In this document: piece by piece, positions 61,335 to 64,000 of the stretch
Layout: each line of letters begins with the position of its first letter
Numbering within the stretch: position 1 is the first letter of the stretch
Notes under the pieces: generated by a model
What the model was told of the DNA's origin: nothing
Databases searched by the model: none
Seen by the model: only the letters and a program-made list of their open reading frames with translations
Translations under genes and position numbers: made by a program
DNA from: Mesorhizobium sp. ES1-4
Lineage (GTDB): Bacteria; Pseudomonadota; Alphaproteobacteria; Rhizobiales; Rhizobiaceae
Assembly (NCBI RefSeq): GCF_020164745.1
Contig: NZ_JAIUGV010000002.1
Location: forward strand, 248,001 to 312,000
Reading direction: 5' to 3'
DNA length: 64,000 nt

Positions 61335-62372
61335 TCAAGGCCGGATGAAAACCTTGCCGTTGGGCTTGGCCAGTTCCGCCGGCACGCGCGCCATTGCCTC
61401 GGCCATCGGAATGACCGCCGTTACGTCGGTCGACCAGCGTCCATCGGAAAAACGCTTCTGCGCCTCGAGAATCGCCGGACCACGCCGATCCCTGGATTGC
61501 CGCATCCATTCGCTCAGCCAGAAGCCCTCGATGTGCTTGTGCTGGAAGATCAGTTGACCCGGCTCGCGGATGACCGTGGCCTCGGGATCGAGCCTGCCGT
61601 AGATGATCCAGCGCGCCCTTTTCGGCATCGCATTGAAGATGGCCGATGCCAGCGGCCCGGTGACCGCATCGAGGAAGATGCGCGGCTGCTCGACCTTCAT
61701 CACCTCGCGCAGCGTGGCCTCGAAATCCGGCGCCTTCTCGTTGAGGACATGCGCTGCTCCAAGCTCTTTCAGCAACGCGATCTGCTCGTCGCGGCGCACG
61801 GTGACAATAGGCCGAAACCCTCCCTCCCTGGCGAGGCCGATGATCAGCTTGCAGAGCTGGCTGGCCCCGGCGGTCATGACGAAGGCTTTTTCGCCTTCCT
61901 GCTTGATGATGTCGAACATGGCGATCGCGGTGAGCGGATTGACGATCATCGCGGCCCCGTCCTCATCGCGCACCGTATCGAGCAGCGGAATGCAGGCCGC
62001 CGCCTCGGCGACAGCGTACTCAGCCCACGAGCCCCAATTGCTAAGGCCGGTGGCGAAGGCGACGCGCTTGCCGGCGAGGCTTTTGGGATAAGGCTCGTCG
62101 CCACCGGCGACGACGGTGCCGACGCCCTCGAACCCCGCTGGCCGGCCCTTGGCACGCGGCTGGCCGTATTGGCCCTTGATGAAGGCGACGTCCGATGGAT
62201 TGATCGAAGCCAGGCTGACCTTGATCAGCACTTGTGTCGGTCCAGGCGTTGGCACCGCGATGCTGCCCGGCTGAAGATAAGGCTCCATCGCCTCGAGCAC
62301 ACTGCCGCTCGGCGTCCTGGTGTAGCCGTCGCCGACCAGGAGCAGCGCCTTCATTTCGGAGGGAATGGTCAT
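61335..62372 (-). CDS. Medium-chain (quinone-oxidoreductase-type) dehydrogenase
   Basis: 345 residues from ATG 62372 with AAGGAG upstream. Zinc-free MDR pattern: VLIKVSLASINPSDVAFIKG, GRPAGFEGVGTVVAGG, then the NADP-binding AFVMTAGASQLCKLIIGLAR (variant of AxxGxxG) and WIIYGRLDPEA. Such enzymes reduce quinones, enoyl thioesters or 2-alkenals with NADPH. It follows an acyl-CoA dehydrogenase gene by 57 bases on the same strand, so an enoyl/acyl-CoA or related aldehyde role is plausible. Confidence 0.87.
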   Translation of the reverse strand: MTIPSEMKALLLVGDGYTRTPSGSVLEAMEPYLQPGSIAVPTPGPTQVLIKVSLASINPSDVAFIKGQYGQPRAKGRPAGFEGVGTVVAGGDEPYPKSLAGKRVAFATGLSNWGSWAEYAVAEAAACIPLLDTVRDEDGAAMIVNPLTAIAMFDIIKQEGEKAFVMTAGASQLCKLIIGLAREGGFRPIVTVRRDEQIALLKELGAAHVLNEKAPDFEATLREVMKVEQPRIFLDAVTGPLASAIFNAMPKRARWIIYGRLDPEATVIREPGQLIFQHKHIEGFWLSEWMRQSRDRRGPAILEAQKRFSDGRWSTDVTAVIPMAEAMARVPAELAKPNGKVFIRP

Positions 62373-62429
62373 CGGTAACGCTCCTTGGTTGCCGCGGGAA
62401 GAACCGTATGTGGCCGGCCGAACCGACGC

Positions 62430-63671
62430 TCAGACCTTCTCTTGCGTGTATTTCTTCAGCTCCGTCCGCGCCACCTGCCGCCGATGCACCGCATCCGGCC
62501 CATCGGCAAGGCGCAAGGTCCTCAGATGCGTCCACGAACGCGCCAGTGGCGTGTCCTGGCTGATGCCTTGCGCGCCGAACATCTGCACCGCCTCGTCGGT
62601 GACCTTCAGCGCCACGCGTGGCGCGACGACCTTGATCTGGCTGATCCAGGGGGCCGCGGCACGCGCGTCTCCCTGATCGATCATCCATGCCGCCTTGAGG
62701 CAGAGCAGCCGGGCCATCTCGATCTCCATGCGGCACTCGGCGATGATGTCGAAATTGGCGCCCAACCTGGCCAGCGGCAGGCCGAAGGCCTCGCGGCGCA
62801 CGGAGCGCTGGCACAGCATCTCCAGCGCCATCTCCGCCTGTCCGATGGCGCGCATGCAGTGATGGATGCGGCCGGGGCCGAGCCGGCCCTGCGCGATCTC
62901 GAAGCCCCTGCCCTCGCCGAGGATCAGGTTCGACGCCGATACCCGCACATTTTCGAAGCGCAGATGCATGTGGCCATGCGGCGCGTCATCGTCGCCATAG
63001 ACCTGCATGGCGCGAACCTTGGTCACGCCTTTCGTGTCCGAGGGCACCAGGATCATCGAATGGCGGCGATGCTGCGGTTCTTCATCGCCGCCGGACCGCA
63101 CCATGACGATGTAGATGGCGCAGCGCGGATCACCGGCGCCCGACGCCCACCATTTCTCGCCGTTGAGCACATAGTCTTCGCCCTGCCGCTCGCAACGCAT
63201 GGAAATGTTGGTGGCGTCGGAGGAAGCGACGTCCGGCTCCGTCATCAGGTAGGCCGAGCGGATTTTTCCCTCCAGCAGCGGCTCGAGCCATTCCCGCTTG
63301 TGCTCGGCCGAGCCGTAGCGTTCCAGGACCTCCATATTGCCGGTGTCGGGCGCGGAGCAGTTAAAGGTTTCGGCGCCGAGATGTGCCTTGCCCATCTCCT
63401 CGGCCAGATAGGCGTATTCGACAGTGGACAGGCCGTAGCCGCGTTCCGAGCCGGTCAGCCAGAAATTCCACAGGCCACGCTCCCGTGCGGTCTTCTTCAG
63501 CCCTTCGAGGATCTCGCTCTGACGCTTACTGTACACCCAGCGATCACCCGTCTTGCCGACTTCGGCCAGGAATTCCTTGTCGAGCGGCATGATCTCGTCG
63601 CGCACCATGGCCGCAACGCGTGCGTGGATCGGCTTCAGCCGCTCGGTCATGCCGAGATTCATCTGCGTCAT
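62430..63671 (-). CDS. Acyl-CoA dehydrogenase
   Basis: 413 residues. ACAD fold: N-terminal helices (VRDEIMPLDKEFL), SAYLMTEPDVASSDATNISM (FAD contact), NGEKWWASGAGDPRCAI, FENVRVSASNLILGEGRGFE and the C-terminal FGAQGISQDTPLARSWTHLR. The FGLPLARLGANFDIIAECRM segment also matches. The longer ~410-residue form, with TLRLADGPDAVHRRQVAR at the end, matches proteobacterial enzymes of the ACAD10/11 type. It oxidises an acyl-CoA to 2-enoyl-CoA, giving electrons to ETF. Divergent from an SDR gene (63792). Confidence 0.93.
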   Translation of the reverse strand: MTQMNLGMTERLKPIHARVAAMVRDEIMPLDKEFLAEVGKTGDRWVYSKRQSEILEGLKKTARERGLWNFWLTGSERGYGLSTVEYAYLAEEMGKAHLGAETFNCSAPDTGNMEVLERYGSAEHKREWLEPLLEGKIRSAYLMTEPDVASSDATNISMRCERQGEDYVLNGEKWWASGAGDPRCAIYIVMVRSGGDEEPQHRRHSMILVPSDTKGVTKVRAMQVYGDDDAPHGHMHLRFENVRVSASNLILGEGRGFEIAQGRLGPGRIHHCMRAIGQAEMALEMLCQRSVRREAFGLPLARLGANFDIIAECRMEIEMARLLCLKAAWMIDQGDARAAAPWISQIKVVAPRVALKVTDEAVQMFGAQGISQDTPLARSWTHLRTLRLADGPDAVHRRQVARTELKKYTQEKV

Positions 63672-63791
63672 CGGTCGCTAACCCTTCATGCACGCCAGGC
63701 ATTTTATCCGTGGCAAGGATGACCGTACTTCGGATAGCCTTGTCAACGCGAACTGTTTTGCCCGCGGTTGGCAAGGGCGCGGAGAATTTGG

Positions 63792-64000
63792 ATGAGTTAT
63801 CTGGATGAGCTGTTTTCGGTTGCCGGCAAGACCGCGCTGGTGACGGGAGCGGCGACCGGCATCGGCCGCATGGCGGCAAGCGCGCTGGTCAGGGCCGGCG
63901 CCAGCGTGATGATCGCCTCGCGCAAGGGCGAGGACTGCATCAGGGTCGCCGACGAATTGAACGGACTGAGCGCCCCGGGCCGTGCAGAAGGCTTTGCCGG
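63792..64000 (+). CDS. SDR family oxidoreductase, N-terminal part (cut by window end)
   Basis: 69 codons from ATG 63792 to the edge, open throughout. [20 protein letters not shown] shows the SDR cofactor loop TGAATGIG, followed by [15 protein letters not shown], whose SRK suits NADP(H). The catalytic Tyr-Lys lies beyond the window. Divergent from the acyl-CoA dehydrogenase gene, with a 120-base shared promoter region, and probably in the same fatty acid or branched acid pathway. Confidence 0.85.
   Translation, partial: MSYLDELFSVAGKTALVTGAATGIGRMAASALVRAGASVMIASRKGEDCIRVADELNGLSAPGRAEGFA

Overview
The window reads as a chromosomal segment of a high-GC alphaproteobacterium of the order Hyphomicrobiales, most likely Mesorhizobium or a close relative. 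The signs are gene content (CpdR-type response regulator, rhizobial-style ABC and GMC catabolic operons, an MmgR-like small RNA, a ROSE-type RNA thermometer on an hsp20 gene) and three kinds of dispersed intergenic palindromes typical of rhizobial genomes. There is no CRISPR array, insertion sequence, phage or symbiosis gene cluster. The genus is an inference from these features, not a database match.

Layout. 1-1762: the end of a lytic transglycosylase and an exported SGNH-fold protein with a degenerate active site. 1877-8206: gltD and gltB, the two subunits of NADPH glutamate synthase. 8681-14502: housekeeping genes (threonine aldolase, Hsp20 under a sigma32 promoter and ROSE element, alpha/beta hydrolase, HisN-like phosphatase, a small RNA gene, N-formylglutamate amidohydrolase homologue, cpdR, tRNA-Val), followed by an orphan protein (14638-15327) flanked by an imperfect direct repeat. 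15514-20529 (minus): gmd and fcl, which make GDP-L-fucose, followed by two tandem paralogous putative fucosyltransferases.

20627-36953: a large catabolic locus. A DUF993 protein is divergent from a LacI-family repressor, with two matching operator palindromes between them. The repressor is followed by a plus-strand series: Gfo/Idh/MocA oxidoreductase, CoA-transferase, enoyl-CoA hydratase, aldehyde dehydrogenase, a complete CUT1 sugar ABC transporter, two GMC flavoenzymes around an SDR, and a Dabb protein. The set suggests uptake of a sugar-like compound, oxidation, and entry into CoA-thioester chemistry. 37012-40440: an EamA transporter, an EEP-family hydrolase and a CPA1 Na+/H+ antiporter.

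40665-53248: a leftward nitrogen or amine metabolism locus controlled from the right by an RpiR-type regulator: a second N-formylglutamate amidohydrolase homologue, an APC permease, a type III glutamine synthetase homologue, a PIN toxin-antitoxin pair, an aldehyde dehydrogenase and an iron alcohol dehydrogenase. It is followed by an ABC importer whose promoter carries three PhoB-type half-sites. 53452-57734: an RND efflux pair. 57741-61111 (minus): a tightly overlapping four-gene glycan module (GT87-like, GT2, ChbG/NaxD-like deacetylase, GtrA) that looks like an envelope amino-sugar modification pathway. 61335-64000: an MDR oxidoreductase and an acyl-CoA dehydrogenase, divergent from an SDR cut by the window edge.
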